Positions 43,784-54,154 of a stretch of 64,000 nt of DNA are shown here, in pieces. The DNA comes from Gulosibacter molinativorax (lineage in GTDB: Bacteria > Actinomycetota > Actinomycetes > Actinomycetales > Microbacteriaceae): positions 620,001-684,000 of the forward strand of contig NZ_CP028426.1 in assembly GCF_003010915.2 (NCBI RefSeq), given 5' to 3'. The number at the start of each line of letters is the position of its first letter. Positions within the stretch are counted from its first letter, which is position 1. Made by a program: the position numbers and the translations under genes. A model generated the notes under the pieces. The model was not told the origin of the DNA and ran no database searches. It saw nothing but the letters and a program-made list of their open reading frames with translations.

Positions 43784-44611
43784 ATGACGCAGGACACGGG
43801 TGCGGGCGAGGATGGTGCCGAGCCGATGAATGCTGAGCGACAGGCTGAGCGACAGAGCGTCGAGGACGAGCAGCTGCAGGAACGGCTTCGTGCAGCTGCG
43901 GAGAGTTCGGCGATCGGCAAGGTCGCGGACTCCGACTCGACCGGCGAGGCGCTGCTCGTCGCGATGGGCGGCTGGCGGGGGATTATCGAGGCACTGCTTC
44001 CGGGCATCCTGTTCCTCGTGCTCTACGTTGTGACCGGGCGGGTGACGACGAACGGTGGGACACTCCCATTCGGACTCGACCCGCTCGTCGTGTCCGTGGG
44101 CGTACCCGCGATCGCTGGCCTCGTGTTTCTGCTCGTGCGATTCGTGCGGAAGGAGCCGAAGGCCTCCGCGCTCGGTGGGCTGATCGGCCTGATCGTGAGC
44201 GGCTTCTTCGCACTGCGAAGCGGTGACGGAGCCGACTACTTCCTGGTCGGGTTCTGGACCAATTCGGCGTATGGGCTCGCCCTGCTTATTTCCATGGTTG
44301 TCGGCTGGCCGCTCATTGGCATCGTCTCTGGCGCGCTGTACGGGTCATGGAAAGACTGGCGACAGCACCCGCGTGTGCTCGTCTGGATGCAGGTCATTAC
44401 GGGAGTGTGGGTCGGCTTCTTTTTGGCGCGACTCGCGGTCCAACTCCCGCTGTACTTCGCCGGTGCCGTAGAGGCACTCGGCGTTGCTCGCCTCCTGATG
44501 GGGGCACCACTATTCGCCGTATTGGTGGTGATCACGGTGCTCTTCGTGCGCGCGGTGTTCGCCCCGATCGTCGAAAGTAACCAAGAAACCGAAAAGGGTA
44601 AGGTATCTTGA
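43784..44611 (+). CDS. DUF3159 membrane protein
   Basis: A 275-aa actinobacterial membrane protein of unknown function. The N-terminal 60 residues are polar and Gln/Glu rich; about six hydrophobic helices follow, with [26 protein letters not shown] (about 127-152), a recognisable family segment. It starts 3 nt after the DUF3710 gene. It ends 35 nt before the GTG of the aconitase gene. Confidence 0.85.
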   Translation: MTQDTGAGEDGAEPMNAERQAERQSVEDEQLQERLRAAAESSAIGKVADSDSTGEALLVAMGGWRGIIEALLPGILFLVLYVVTGRVTTNGGTLPFGLDPLVVSVGVPAIAGLVFLLVRFVRKEPKASALGGLIGLIVSGFFALRSGDGADYFLVGFWTNSAYGLALLISMVVGWPLIGIVSGALYGSWKDWRQHPRVLVWMQVITGVWVGFFLARLAVQLPLYFAGAVEALGVARLLMGAPLFAVLVVITVLFVRAVFAPIVESNQETEKGKVS

Positions 44612-44645
44612 TGTCGAGAGACTTTTCCCGATCGTTAGGAGCACC

Positions 44646-47462
44646 GTGAGCGCAGTAAATAGCTTCGGGGCCAAAGACGTCCTAAACGTCGACGGCACCG
44701 ATTACGAGATTTACCGAATCGACAAGGTTGAGGGCTACGAAAAGCTGCCCTTCAGCCTCAAGGTCCTGCTTGAGAACCAGCTTCGCACCGAGGACGGGGC
44801 GAACGTAACGGCCAACCAGATCCGTAGCCTCGGCAGCTGGGACCCGAAGGCAGAGCCCAACACCGAGATCCAGTTCACCCCGGCACGCGTGGTGATGCAG
44901 GACTTCACCGGTGTTCCCTGTGTCGTTGACCTCGCGACCATGCGCGAGGCCGTCAAGGAGCTCGGTGGCGACCCCGAGTCGATCAACCCGCAGGCTCCCG
45001 CAGAGCTCGTGATCGACCACTCCGTGATTGCCGAGCTCTTCGGCAACTCGGACGCATTCGAGCGCAACGTTGAGATCGAGTACCAGCGCAACGGCGAGCG
45101 TTACCAGTTCCTTCGCTGGGGCCAGGGCGCGTTCGAAGACTTCAAGGTTGTTCCCCCGGGGACCGGTATCGTCCACCAGGTCAACATCGAGTACCTCGCG
45201 CGCGTGACCTTCGTGCGCGACGTCGACGGCGTCAAGCAGGCATACCCTGACACGCTCGTTGGTACCGACTCACACACCACGATGGTCAACGGCCTCGGCG
45301 TCCTCGGTTGGGGCGTTGGCGGTATCGAGGCAGAGGCCGCTATGCTCGGCCAGCCCGTCTCGATGCTCATCCCGAAGGTCGTCGGTTTCAAGCTCAAGGG
45401 TGCGATCCCCATGGGCGTCACCGCGACCGACGTCGTGCTCACCATCACGGACATGCTCCGCCAGCACGGCGTCGTCGGTAAGTTCGTCGAGTTCTACGGC
45501 GACGGCGTCGGCCAGGTGCCGCTCGCAAACCGCGCCACCATCGGTAACATGTCGCCGGAGTTCGGCTCGACCGCCGCAATGTTCCCGATCGACGAAGAGA
45601 CCCTCAACTACCTCCGCTTCACGGGCCGCTCGGAAGAGCAGGTGAAGCTCGTCGAGGCCTACTCGAAGGAGCAGCACCTCTGGCACGACCCGTCGATCGA
45701 GCCCGAGTTCTCGGAGTACCTCGAGCTCGACCTCTCGACGGTTGTACCGTCGATCGCTGGTCCCCGCCGTCCGCAAGACCGCATCGAGCTCACCGAGGCC
45801 AAGTCGCAGTTCGCGACCGACCTCGGCGACTACGCCGACACCCCGATGGACTTCGTCGACGTCATGAGCGAGGCGAGCTTCCCCGCATCCGACCCCGGCA
45901 AGATGCTGGATGAAGACGCCGAGTCGCTCCACTACGAGCGCCCGGCGCACCCGCACAACCGCGCATCCAAGCCCGTTACCGTGAGCAACAACGGCAGCGA
46001 GTTCGAGATCGACCACGGCTCGGTCGCCATCGCCGCGATCACCTCGTGCACCAACACCTCGAACCCGTCGGTCATGATGGCGGCCGGTCTTCTCGCCCGG
46101 AACGCGGTCGAGAAGGGCCTCGAGACGAAGCCCTGGGTGAAGACCACGCTCGCACCGGGCTCGAAGGTTGTCACGAACTACTACGACAAGTCGGGTCTCA
46201 CCGAGTACCTCGACGAGCTGGGCTTCTACCTCGTCGGCTACGGCTGCACCACCTGCATCGGAAACTCGGGCCCGCTCGACGACCCGATCTCGCAGGCGGT
46301 CAACGACAACGACCTCGCTGTGACCGCGGTGCTCTCGGGTAACCGTAACTTCGAGGGTCGCATCAACCCCGACGTGAAGATGAACTACCTCGCGTCGCCG
46401 CCGCTCGTCGTCGCCTACGCGCTCGCTGGGTCGATGGACTTCGACTTCGAGAACGAGGCGCTCGGCAAGGGCAAGGACGGCGAGGATGTGTTCCTCAAGG
46501 ACATCTGGCCCGCCGCGGACGAGGTGCAGAAGGTCATCGACGAGTCGATCGACACCGACATGTACACCAACGAGTACGCTTCGGTCTTCGAGGGTGACGA
46601 GCGCTGGCGTTCGCTGCCGACGCCGACCGGCGCGACGTTCGAGTGGGACGAGAAGTCGACCTATGTGCGCAAGCCCTCGTACTTCGACGGCATGACGCTC
46701 GAGCTGACCCCGGTCGAGGACATCAAGGATGCCCGCGTGCTGGCAAAGCTCGGCGACTCGACCACGACCGACCACATCTCGCCGGCCGGTTCGATCGCCG
46801 CGAATAGCCCCGCGGGTAAGTACCTCGCCGACCACGGTGTCGAGCGTCGCGACTTCAACTCGTACGGCTCGCGCCGTGGTAACCACGAGATCATGATCCG
46901 CGGTACCTTCGCGAACATCCGCCTGAAGAACCTGCTGCTTGACGGCATCGAGGGTGGCCACACCCGCGACTTCTCGCAGGATGGCGGCCCGCAGTCGTTC
47001 ATCTACGACGCAGCGCAGAACTACGCCGAGCAGAACACCCCGCTCGTTGTCCTCGCGGGCAAGGAGTACGGCACCGGTTCGTCGCGTGACTGGGCGGCCA
47101 AGGGCACGAGCCTCCTCGGTGTCAAGGCCGTCATCACCGAGAGCTTCGAGCGCATCCACCGCTCGAACCTGATCGGTATGGGCGTCGTGCCGCTGCAGTT
47201 CCCGGCGGGCGAGTCGGCAGACTCGCTCGGCCTCGACGGCACCGAGACCTTCTCGATCGAGGGCCTCACGGAGCTCAACGAGGGTCGCACCCCGAAGACC
47301 GTCAAGGTCACCGCAACCCCGACCGAGTTCTCGGCCGAGGGCCGCGAGCCTGTCGTCTTCGACGCGGTCGTCCGCATCGACACCCCGGGTGAGGCCGACT
47401 ACTACCGTAACGGCGGCATCCTGCAGTACGTGCTGCGCTCGCTCGTCGAGAAGCAGAAGTAA
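44646..47462 (+). CDS. acn: Aconitate hydratase
   Basis: A 938-aa AcnA-type aconitase that isomerises citrate and isocitrate in the TCA cycle. The 4Fe-4S ligands are in CTNTSNPS (near 468) and in the pair CTTCIGNSG (near 534-537). The C-terminal swivel domain has [18 protein letters not shown]. It is longer than the typical 890-900 aa because of loops near 340-400. The start is GTG with TTAGGAGC at 44635-44642. It is monocistronic, with its own terminator. Confidence 0.95.
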   Translation: MSAVNSFGAKDVLNVDGTDYEIYRIDKVEGYEKLPFSLKVLLENQLRTEDGANVTANQIRSLGSWDPKAEPNTEIQFTPARVVMQDFTGVPCVVDLATMREAVKELGGDPESINPQAPAELVIDHSVIAELFGNSDAFERNVEIEYQRNGERYQFLRWGQGAFEDFKVVPPGTGIVHQVNIEYLARVTFVRDVDGVKQAYPDTLVGTDSHTTMVNGLGVLGWGVGGIEAEAAMLGQPVSMLIPKVVGFKLKGAIPMGVTATDVVLTITDMLRQHGVVGKFVEFYGDGVGQVPLANRATIGNMSPEFGSTAAMFPIDEETLNYLRFTGRSEEQVKLVEAYSKEQHLWHDPSIEPEFSEYLELDLSTVVPSIAGPRRPQDRIELTEAKSQFATDLGDYADTPMDFVDVMSEASFPASDPGKMLDEDAESLHYERPAHPHNRASKPVTVSNNGSEFEIDHGSVAIAAITSCTNTSNPSVMMAAGLLARNAVEKGLETKPWVKTTLAPGSKVVTNYYDKSGLTEYLDELGFYLVGYGCTTCIGNSGPLDDPISQAVNDNDLAVTAVLSGNRNFEGRINPDVKMNYLASPPLVVAYALAGSMDFDFENEALGKGKDGEDVFLKDIWPAADEVQKVIDESIDTDMYTNEYASVFEGDERWRSLPTPTGATFEWDEKSTYVRKPSYFDGMTLELTPVEDIKDARVLAKLGDSTTTDHISPAGSIAANSPAGKYLADHGVERRDFNSYGSRRGNHEIMIRGTFANIRLKNLLLDGIEGGHTRDFSQDGGPQSFIYDAAQNYAEQNTPLVVLAGKEYGTGSSRDWAAKGTSLLGVKAVITESFERIHRSNLIGMGVVPLQFPAGESADSLGLDGTETFSIEGLTELNEGRTPKTVKVTATPTEFSAEGREPVVFDAVVRIDTPGEADYYRNGGILQYVLRSLVEKQK

Positions 47463-47471
47463 TTCGCTCGA

Positions 47472-47511
47472 ACAAGCGCCCCGTCGAACTTCGGTTTGAC
47501 GGGGCGCTTGT
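47472..47511 (+). terminator. Terminator after acn with TTCG loop
   Basis: An 18-bp stem (47472-47489 with 47494-47511, one G-T pair) has the loop TTCG, a very stable tetraloop. It is followed by CGTTTCCC. Confidence 0.8.
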
Positions 47512-47577
47512 CGTTTCCCGGCCTACTGTCCGGCGGGCCAGATCGAGTCCCGCAAGCCAGCGTCGTTCACGTGGCGT

Positions 47578-47583
47578 TAGGAT
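47578..47583 (+). promoter_or_regulatory. Probable -10 box TAGGAT of dxs
   Basis: TAGGAT lies 54 nt before the GTG of dxs, which has GAGGGAGTGAGGGG as ribosome site region. Confidence 0.4.
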
Positions 47584-47637
47584 GGGGCACTATCGGGTGA
47601 CCGCTTGAGTCGCCAGCCGAGGGAGTGAGGGGATGCA

Positions 47638-49635
47638 GTGGGTAGCTCGATCCTTCCGAATATTCACGGGCCCGAAGATCTCCGGTCACTCAGCTCGCGC
47701 GAGCTTCGCATGCTGGCCAGCGAGATTCGCGAATTCCTGATCGAGCATGTCTCCCGCAGCGGCGGGCACCTGGGTCCGAACCTCGGGGTCGTCGAGCTCA
47801 CCCTCGCAATACACCGCGTGTTCGAGTCGCCGCGCGACGCGATCATCTTCGACACCGGTCACCAGTCGTACGTGCACAAGCTTGTCACGGGCCGGCAGGA
47901 CTTCGACGGACTCCGTGAGCGCGACGGCCTCGCGGGCTACCCGCAGCGCACCGAATCGGAACACGACATCGTCGAGTCCTCGCACGCATCCAGCTCGCTG
48001 AGCTGGGCCGACGGCATCTCGCGCGCGTGGCATATCGCGGGGGAGGACGATCGCACGGTCGTCACGGTGATCGGCGACGGCGCGCTCACCGGCGGCATGA
48101 CGTGGGAGGCGCTCAACAATATCTCGGACGACAACAGCCGCCGCATGGTCATCGTCGTGAACGACAACGGTCGTTCATACGCACCCACGATTGGCGGAGT
48201 CGCACGCTTCCTCAACCGGGTGCGCACCGACCAGACCTATACCGACCTGCAGCGGCGCTCCGGCGAGGCTTTTTCGCGGGTAGGCGGCAAGCTTGGACGC
48301 AGCGTGTTTCGCGCGGTCCGGGGCGGGATGCACGGCTTCCTCTCGCGCTTTTCAAACGTCGACCGGCTCTATTCGAACCTCGACATCAAATACCTCGGGC
48401 CAATCGACGGTCACGATCAGCTCGCACTCGAGGAGGCGCTGCAGCAGGCGAAGCGCTACCCGGGCCCGGTCATCGTGCACGCGATCACGGAGAAGGGGCA
48501 CGGATACCGCCCCGCGACCGAGGACCGAAACGACCAGTTCCACGCTGTCGGGCAGATCGACCCCGCGACGGGTTCGCCGCTGCGCGCTGCGACCGGCGAG
48601 TCGTGGACAAGCGTATTCGGCGCGGAAATGGTCCAGCTCTCTCACGAGCGAGAGGACATCGTCGGCGTCACCGCGGCGATGCTGCGGCCGGTTGGCCTCG
48701 CGCCGATGAAGGCCGCGTTTCCCGATCGTGTCTTGGATGTGGGCATCGCCGAGCAACACGCGGTCGCCTCGGCCGCGGGCATGGCCTACGGCGGGCTACA
48801 TCCAGTCGTCGCGATCTACGCGACCTTCATGAACCGCGCGTTCGACCAGGTGCTCATGGACGTCGCGCTCCACAAGGCGCCCGTCACTTTCGCGCTCGAC
48901 CGGGCCGGGGTCACCGGTCCGGATGGTCCGAGTCATCACGGGATGTGGGATCTCGCGCTCTTTCAGATCGTGCCGGGGATGCGCGTTGCGGCTCCGCGCG
49001 ACGCCACCCGGCTGCGCGAGGAACTTCGCGAGGCCGTGGCCGTCGATGATGGCCCGACGCTGCTGCGCTACTCGAAGGGTCAGGTGGGCAGCGAGATCGA
49101 GGCGGTTGTACGGCTCGCGGACGGCGTCGATATTCTGCGTGCCGGCTCGAGTCCCGACGTGCTGATCGTGTCAGTCGGGTCGATGGCCGAAATCGCACTC
49201 GAAGTCGCCGAGTTCGTCGAGGCGCAGGGGATCAGCGTCACCGTCGTCGACCCACGCTGGGTCGTGCCCGTCGCCGCATCAGTCATCGACCTCGCCCGCG
49301 ACCACCGCCTCGTCGTGTCCATCGAGGACGGCGTGAAGGTCGGCGGCGTCGGCACGCGCATCCGGCAGTCGCTTCGCGAGGCCGAGGTCGACACGCCCGT
49401 GACCGAGCTCGGGCTGCCCGATGCCTTCCTCGAGCACGCTTCGCGCGGGCAGATTCTCGAGGATGCGGGACTCACCTCCCGGCAGATCGCTCGCGACGTC
49501 GTCGACCAGGTACTCGGCACGCGCATCCCACACGCTCGGCCCGAGGTGCCGAGCGTGGACAAGTTCGCCGACGAGGCAGTGATTACGGATTTTGATCAGG
49601 TATCGCAGCTGAATCGGAGCCGGCCGCTGGAGTAG
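47638..49635 (+). CDS. dxs: 1-deoxy-D-xylulose-5-phosphate synthase
   Basis: A 665-aa thiamine-diphosphate enzyme that starts the MEP isoprenoid pathway. Landmarks are GHQSYVHK (about 73), the TPP motif GDGALTGGMTWEALNN (about 147-162), the catalytic Glu region DVGIAEQHAVASAAGMA (about 363), and DRAGVTGPDGPSHHG. The start is GTG at 47638; an ATG five bases upstream is out of frame. Its last 53 bp overlap the 3' end of the opposite SPFH gene. Confidence 0.95.
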   Translation: MGSSILPNIHGPEDLRSLSSRELRMLASEIREFLIEHVSRSGGHLGPNLGVVELTLAIHRVFESPRDAIIFDTGHQSYVHKLVTGRQDFDGLRERDGLAGYPQRTESEHDIVESSHASSSLSWADGISRAWHIAGEDDRTVVTVIGDGALTGGMTWEALNNISDDNSRRMVIVVNDNGRSYAPTIGGVARFLNRVRTDQTYTDLQRRSGEAFSRVGGKLGRSVFRAVRGGMHGFLSRFSNVDRLYSNLDIKYLGPIDGHDQLALEEALQQAKRYPGPVIVHAITEKGHGYRPATEDRNDQFHAVGQIDPATGSPLRAATGESWTSVFGAEMVQLSHEREDIVGVTAAMLRPVGLAPMKAAFPDRVLDVGIAEQHAVASAAGMAYGGLHPVVAIYATFMNRAFDQVLMDVALHKAPVTFALDRAGVTGPDGPSHHGMWDLALFQIVPGMRVAAPRDATRLREELREAVAVDDGPTLLRYSKGQVGSEIEAVVRLADGVDILRAGSSPDVLIVSVGSMAEIALEVAEFVEAQGISVTVVDPRWVVPVAASVIDLARDHRLVVSIEDGVKVGGVGTRIRQSLREAEVDTPVTELGLPDAFLEHASRGQILEDAGLTSRQIARDVVDQVLGTRIPHARPEVPSVDKFADEAVITDFDQVSQLNRSRPLE

Positions 49636-50737
49636 TTGCGGCGGTCGGGCGAGCGCCCGAACCCGGCGCGGACCGCTCGGCGACCTCTGCCTCCTCGGTC
49701 GCGGTCGCCGCATCCTTGTGCGCCTTTCGGAGCGCCTCATCCGGGTCCTCGAGCCCGTGTTCCTCGAACCGGATGTCGGTGTGCTCGCCCTGCCGGTTTT
49801 CGCGAAGTCCGCTCGGCGGGGCATCGAGGTCGGATTCCCTCCCCGGCACCTGCGTGCCGAGCGCATCCGCGACTCCCTGGAGCGCCTTCGCGAGCTCGCT
49901 CGGGACGATCCACATCGTGTTCGAGTCACCCTTCGCGATCTCGGGCAGCGTCTGCAAGTACTGGTACGCGAGGAGCTTGGAGTCGGCGTTCCCGCGGTGG
50001 ATCGCGTCGAACACCTGCAGGATCGCGCGCGCCTCGCCCTGCGCCTCGAGAATCTGCGCCTGGGCGTTACCTTCGGCGCGGAGGATCTGGGCCTGCTTGT
50101 CACCCTCGGCGCGGAGGATCTCGGATTGCTTGATGCCCTCGGCATTGAGAATCGTCGCGCGCCGGTCACGCTCGGCGCGCATCTGCTTCTCCATCGACTC
50201 CTGCACGCTCGGCGGCGGATCGATCGCCTTCAGCTCGACGCGATTCACTCGGATGCCCCAACGTCCGGTCGCATCGTCGAGCACCCCGCGCAGCTGGCTG
50301 TTGATGCGATCGCGGCTCGTCAAGGTCTCCTCGAGATCGAGCGAGCCGATGACGTTACGGAGCGTCGTGACGGTGAGCTGCTCGATACCCTGGATATAGC
50401 TGGCGATTTCGTAGGTCGCGGCCTTCGGATCGGTCGGCTGGAAGAAGATCACGGTGTCGATGCTCACGACCAGGTTGTCGGAGGTAATCACCGGCTGCGG
50501 CGGGAACGAGACGACCTGCTCGCGAAGATCGACATTGGCTCGCGCGCGGTCGATAAACGGGATGATGAAGTGAAGTCCGGGATGCAGGGTCCGGTTGTAG
50601 CGGCCGAGTCGCTCGATGATGAGCGCGGTGGCCTGTGGCACGATTCGCACAGCCCGTGCAAGAACGACCACGGTGAACAAGATAACGAGTAGCAGGACGA
50701 CGAACAGGACAATGTCGCCCACGGTAAATCCGGGCAT
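49583..50737 (-). CDS. SPFH/Band 7 membrane protein (paraslipin/QmcA-like)
   Basis: A 384-aa stomatin-family protein. A single N-terminal helix (about 8-27) is followed by the SPFH domain, VPQATALIIERLGRYNRTLHPGLHF (starting near 34), and a coiled region made of ILRAEGDKQAQ-type repeats (about 215-245). The C-terminus is Ala/Pro/Glu rich and disordered. Such proteins form membrane rings that organise lipid domains or bind proteases. It is co-transcribed with the upstream NfeD gene, sharing one base (TGATG). Its 3' end overlaps dxs by 53 bp. Confidence 0.92.
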   Translation of the reverse strand: MPGFTVGDIVLFVVLLLVILFTVVVLARAVRIVPQATALIIERLGRYNRTLHPGLHFIIPFIDRARANVDLREQVVSFPPQPVITSDNLVVSIDTVIFFQPTDPKAATYEIASYIQGIEQLTVTTLRNVIGSLDLEETLTSRDRINSQLRGVLDDATGRWGIRVNRVELKAIDPPPSVQESMEKQMRAERDRRATILNAEGIKQSEILRAEGDKQAQILRAEGNAQAQILEAQGEARAILQVFDAIHRGNADSKLLAYQYLQTLPEIAKGDSNTMWIVPSELAKALQGVADALGTQVPGRESDLDAPPSGLRENRQGEHTDIRFEEHGLEDPDEALRKAHKDAATATEEAEVAERSAPGSGARPTAATTPAAGSDSAAIPDQNP

Positions 50738-51186
50738 CAGGATGCCTCCTCAACGATCGCGGTCGCGCCGTCAATGCGGACGATGCGAATCTTTTGACCG
50801 ACGGCCACGGTCTTGTCTGGGTCGTAACTGCGCGCGCTCCAGGTCTCGCCGATGACCTTGATGAGACCGTCGCGGCCGGTCACGGTCTCGAGTACTTCGC
50901 CGTCGCGCCCCACGTACGCGTCGGCGTTCGTGAGCTCGCCAGGTCCCGCCGGCTTGAGCTTGCGCAGCGCGATCGGTCGCACGACCATCAGCAGGAGCGC
51001 CGAGACCCCGGCGAACACGAGCACCTGGGCGACGAGCGTGCCGCCGAAGAATGCCGTGCCCGAGGCGGCCAGCGCACCAACCATGAGCATTACGAACACG
51101 AAGTCGAGCGACGCGACCTCCACGAGGCCGAGAAGGAGCGCGGCGCCGATCCAGGCGAGCCATGCGAACTCGCGTAACCACTCCAT
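50737..51186 (-). CDS. NfeD-family membrane protein
   Basis: A 149-aa short NfeD protein. Three to four hydrophobic helices occupy residues 8-75; the C-terminal part is an OB-fold (beta barrel) domain with GRDGEVLETVTGRDGLIKVIGETWSAR (starting near 93). NfeD and SPFH proteins are a classic pair, and NfeD is thought to anchor or gate the SPFH assembly. The ATG at 51186 lies 3 nt beyond the Trp of MEWLREF. The stop overlaps the SPFH start. Confidence 0.9.
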   Translation of the reverse strand: MEWLREFAWLAWIGAALLLGLVEVASLDFVFVMLMVGALAASGTAFFGGTLVAQVLVFAGVSALLLMVVRPIALRKLKPAGPGELTNADAYVGRDGEVLETVTGRDGLIKVIGETWSARSYDPDKTVAVGQKIRIVRIDGATAIVEEAS

Positions 51187-51282
51187 CCGCGCCTCCCGTC
51201 ATCTCCTTGACATCCGTCTCCGCGGCTTCTCAGTCGCCGGGCGCGATTGCTTTCATGGTAGGTCGGCAAGGTGTGTGACAGC

Positions 51283-51915
51283 ATGGCAAACATGGACAAC
51301 CTCGACCTCAAGCGGGTCCACCGCGAGCTGTACACGGCCAAGCGCGGACAGTTCACGCTCGTCGAGGTGCCGGAGCTGGTATACCTGCAGGTTGACGGCC
51401 ACGGTGACCCCAACTCGTCGGCCGAGTACGGGGCGGCACTCCAGGCGCTATACACCGTGAGCTACGGCGCACGGAGAATCTGTAAGACTCGTCTCGAGCG
51501 GAAGCACACGGTCGCGCCACTCGAGGGCTTGTGGACGGCCGCAGACATGTCCTCGTTCGTCGATCGCCGGAAGGACGATTGGGACTGGACCATGATGATC
51601 GCCCAGCCCGATTACGTCACCGCGGAGATCATCGCCGAGGCGATCGAGGATGCGCGGGCCAAGTCGCTCGCGGCGTTAGATCGGCTGCGATTCGGCTCGT
51701 TCGAGGAGGGACTCAGCGTGCAGACCCTCCACGTCGGGCCATATGACGATGAGGGCCCGGTGCTGCAGCGAATGCACGAGGAGTTCATTCCGGAGCAGGG
51801 GCTCGAGATGACCGGGTCGCACCACGAGGTCTATCTCTCGGATGCGCGAAAAACGGTGCCGGAGAAGCTGCGGACGATCTTGCGGCAGCCGGTTCGGCGA
51901 CGGGAAAACGGCTAG
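51283..51915 (+). CDS. GyrI-like small-molecule-binding domain protein
   Basis: A 210-aa soluble protein of the GyrI-like/SOUL-type ligand-binding fold. The segments YLQVDGHGDPNSSAEYGAAL (about 31-50) and LHVGPYDDEGPVLQRMHEEF (about 151-170) are characteristic. There is no DNA-binding domain, so it is a stand-alone binding protein. The start is ambiguous: ATG 51283 (with AAGG 11 nt upstream) or GTG 51271, which lies 6 nt after a TAGGTC box. A transposed promoter or drug-sensing role cannot be shown. Confidence 0.8.
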   Translation: MANMDNLDLKRVHRELYTAKRGQFTLVEVPELVYLQVDGHGDPNSSAEYGAALQALYTVSYGARRICKTRLERKHTVAPLEGLWTAADMSSFVDRRKDDWDWTMMIAQPDYVTAEIIAEAIEDARAKSLAALDRLRFGSFEEGLSVQTLHVGPYDDEGPVLQRMHEEFIPEQGLEMTGSHHEVYLSDARKTVPEKLRTILRQPVRRRENG

Positions 51916-51967
51916 GGCGAGAGCCTTTGGATATGCGACCTGCGGTCGCTACTCAAGGTTCTCGCCC
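51915..51967. terminator. Terminator-like inverted repeat between GyrI-like gene and fadB
   Basis: A 13-bp stem with one mismatch (51915-51927 with 51955-51967) and a 27-nt loop lies between two convergent genes. There is no T run. Its first base is the last base of the GyrI-like stop. Confidence 0.45.
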
Positions 51968-51990
51968 CTCGCGCTAGCGAAGAGAGCTCG

Positions 51991-54146
51991 CTATTGCTGG
52001 GCCCCTACGCCGCGGATCTGCGGGGTGTGGAACGTGCCGCCGAAGGTCTTCTCGCTCGCGCCGACTCGGTCGAGGTACGGCGTGATGCCGCCCGAGTAGA
52101 GCGGGAAGCCCGCACCGAGGATGAGGCAGAGGTCGATGTCCTCGACGCCGGCCACGACCTGCTCCTCGAGCATGATGTGGATCTCTTCGGCGAGGCCCGT
52201 CTCGACCCGGTCGCGGAACTGCTCGGCGGTCATGGGGGAGTTGCCGTCGGTGCCGACGATCTGCTTGAACTCCTTGGTGTACCCCGTCTTCTCGCCCTTG
52301 CCGTTGCGCTCAATGAGCTTCGCGCCGGCGTCGGCGAGCTTGTCCAGGTTGGCCGACTCGAAGAAGCGCTCCGGGAACGGCGCGTGGTGGGACTCGAGCA
52401 CGTGCACCCCGACCTTGAGCCCCACGAGTTCGAGGAGTTCGAACGGCGTCATCGGCAGGCCCATCGGGGCGAGCGCGGAGTCAACGACCTCGATCGGCGT
52501 GCCCGTGTCGACGGCGTGCATCGACTCACCGAGCACCTTCGCGAGCACGCGGTTCACCACGAAGCCCGGACGGTCGCGGGTGATCACGACCGTCTTCTTC
52601 AGGTTCTTCGCAACCGCCATTGCCGTGGCCACGGTTGCCTCGTTCGTCTTAGTGGCGTTCACGACCTCGATCAGCGGCATCACCGCGACCGGGTTGAAGA
52701 AGTGGAAACCGACGAAGCGCTCGGGGCGCTGGAGGACGCTGGCAATCTCATCCACCGAAAGCGAGGAGGTGTTGGTCGCGAGGATCGCATCCTCGGCCAC
52801 GATCTTCTCGAGGTCGATGAACACATCCTGCTTGACCTTGACTTCTTCGAACACGGCCTCGATGACCCAGTCGCAGTCGGCGAATTCGCTGCGGTCGGTC
52901 GTACCCGACACGAGGCCCTTGAGGCGGTTGTGCGTGTCGGAGTCGAGGCGACCCTTCGCCGCGAGATTGTCGAGCTCGGCATGGACGCCGGCGACGCCCC
53001 GGTCGACGCGCTCCTGATCGAGGTCGGTCATGACAACCGGAACCTGCAGGCGGCGCACGAAGAGGGTTGCGAACTGCGTCGCCATGAGTCCCGCGCCAAC
53101 GATTCCGACCTTGGATACCGGCCGCGCGAGGGACTTGTCGGGAGCACCCGCGGGGCGCTTCGCCCGCTTCTGCACGAGATCGAACGCGTACATCGACGCG
53201 ATGAACTGGTCGCCCGTGATGAGCTCGCCCAGTGCGTCGTTCTCGGCTTCGAAGCCCTGCGCGAGGTCGTTGTGCTTCGCGAGTGCGAGGATGTCGAGCG
53301 CGCGGAACGGCGCGACCGGTACGGTGCCGAGCTTCGATTCGACCGACTTGCGGGCGATCTTGATCGCAATGTCCCACTTCGCGACGCGCTCGAGCTTGCC
53401 CGGCTGGTTCGGTCGCGAGACCTTCTCCTTGCCAGTGAGCACGGCATCGGCGAACTTCAGCGAGTCCTCGAGGAAGTTGATCGGTTCGATAAGGCGGTCG
53501 ACGATGCCGAGCTCCAGCGCCTGGGCCGCCTTGAGCGTCCGGTTCATCTTGAGCGGGTTCTCGATGATGACCTTGAGGGCGTTCTCGATGCCGATCAGGT
53601 TCGGGAGGATGCTCGCGCCACCCCAGCCCGGGACAAGCCCGAGGTAGGCCTCGGGAGGGCTATGGCCGGGCAAGATGCGTCGATCGTGCGGTAGTTCGAG
53701 TTCAGCCCGATCTCGAGGCCACCACCGAGCGCGAGTCCGTTAATGAACGCAAAGCTCGGGACGCCCATGTCGCCCAGCATCCCGAGGGAGTTGTGGCCGA
53801 GCTCGGCGAGGAGCCGACCCTCGCGGGGGCTCGCAATCTGGTTGACAAGCGAGAGGTCGGCGCCCGCGGCGAAGCTGAAGCGCTTGCCGGTGATCGCGAC
53901 GGCGTCGATTTCCTTCGCCTTTGCACGGGTGCGCAGGATCTCGAGGGTCGTGCCGAGGCCGACGAGCGTGTTCGGTCCGAGGGTGTTCGGACGCTTGTAG
54001 TCGTGGTTGTTGTCGAGCGTGATGAGGGCGATCACCTTGCCGGAGGGCAGCGTGATGTCGCGCACCTTCGCCTCGGTGATGACCTCACCCTCGACGGGCT
54101 TGACGAGCGCGTCGTAGTAGCTGGGATCGAATGTCTGAATCTTCAA
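51991..54146 (-). pseudogene. fadB: FadB-like enoyl-CoA hydratase/3-hydroxyacyl-CoA dehydrogenase, frameshifted
   Basis: A two-domain beta-oxidation protein broken by one missing base in the G run 53653-53655. The upstream frame gives the N-terminal crotonase part (FAAGADLSLVNQ, then FINGLALGGGLEIGLNSNYR) up to AIALP, then goes wrong. The rest, EAYLGLVPGWGGA followed by the dehydrogenase domain (GIVGAGLMATQF near NAD site, FHFFNPVAVMPLIEV), is in another frame down to 51991. Restoring one base gives about 718 aa. The start is probably the TTG at 54146, 8 nt after fadA. It may be a mutation or a sequencing error in a homopolymer. Confidence 0.85.
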
Positions 54147-54154
54147 GGCCGTGT

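Noticed and set aside
45270..47159. 629-aa minus-strand open frame over acn
   Set aside because: It has the same Arg/Val/Glu-rich shadow composition; aconitase explains the region fully.
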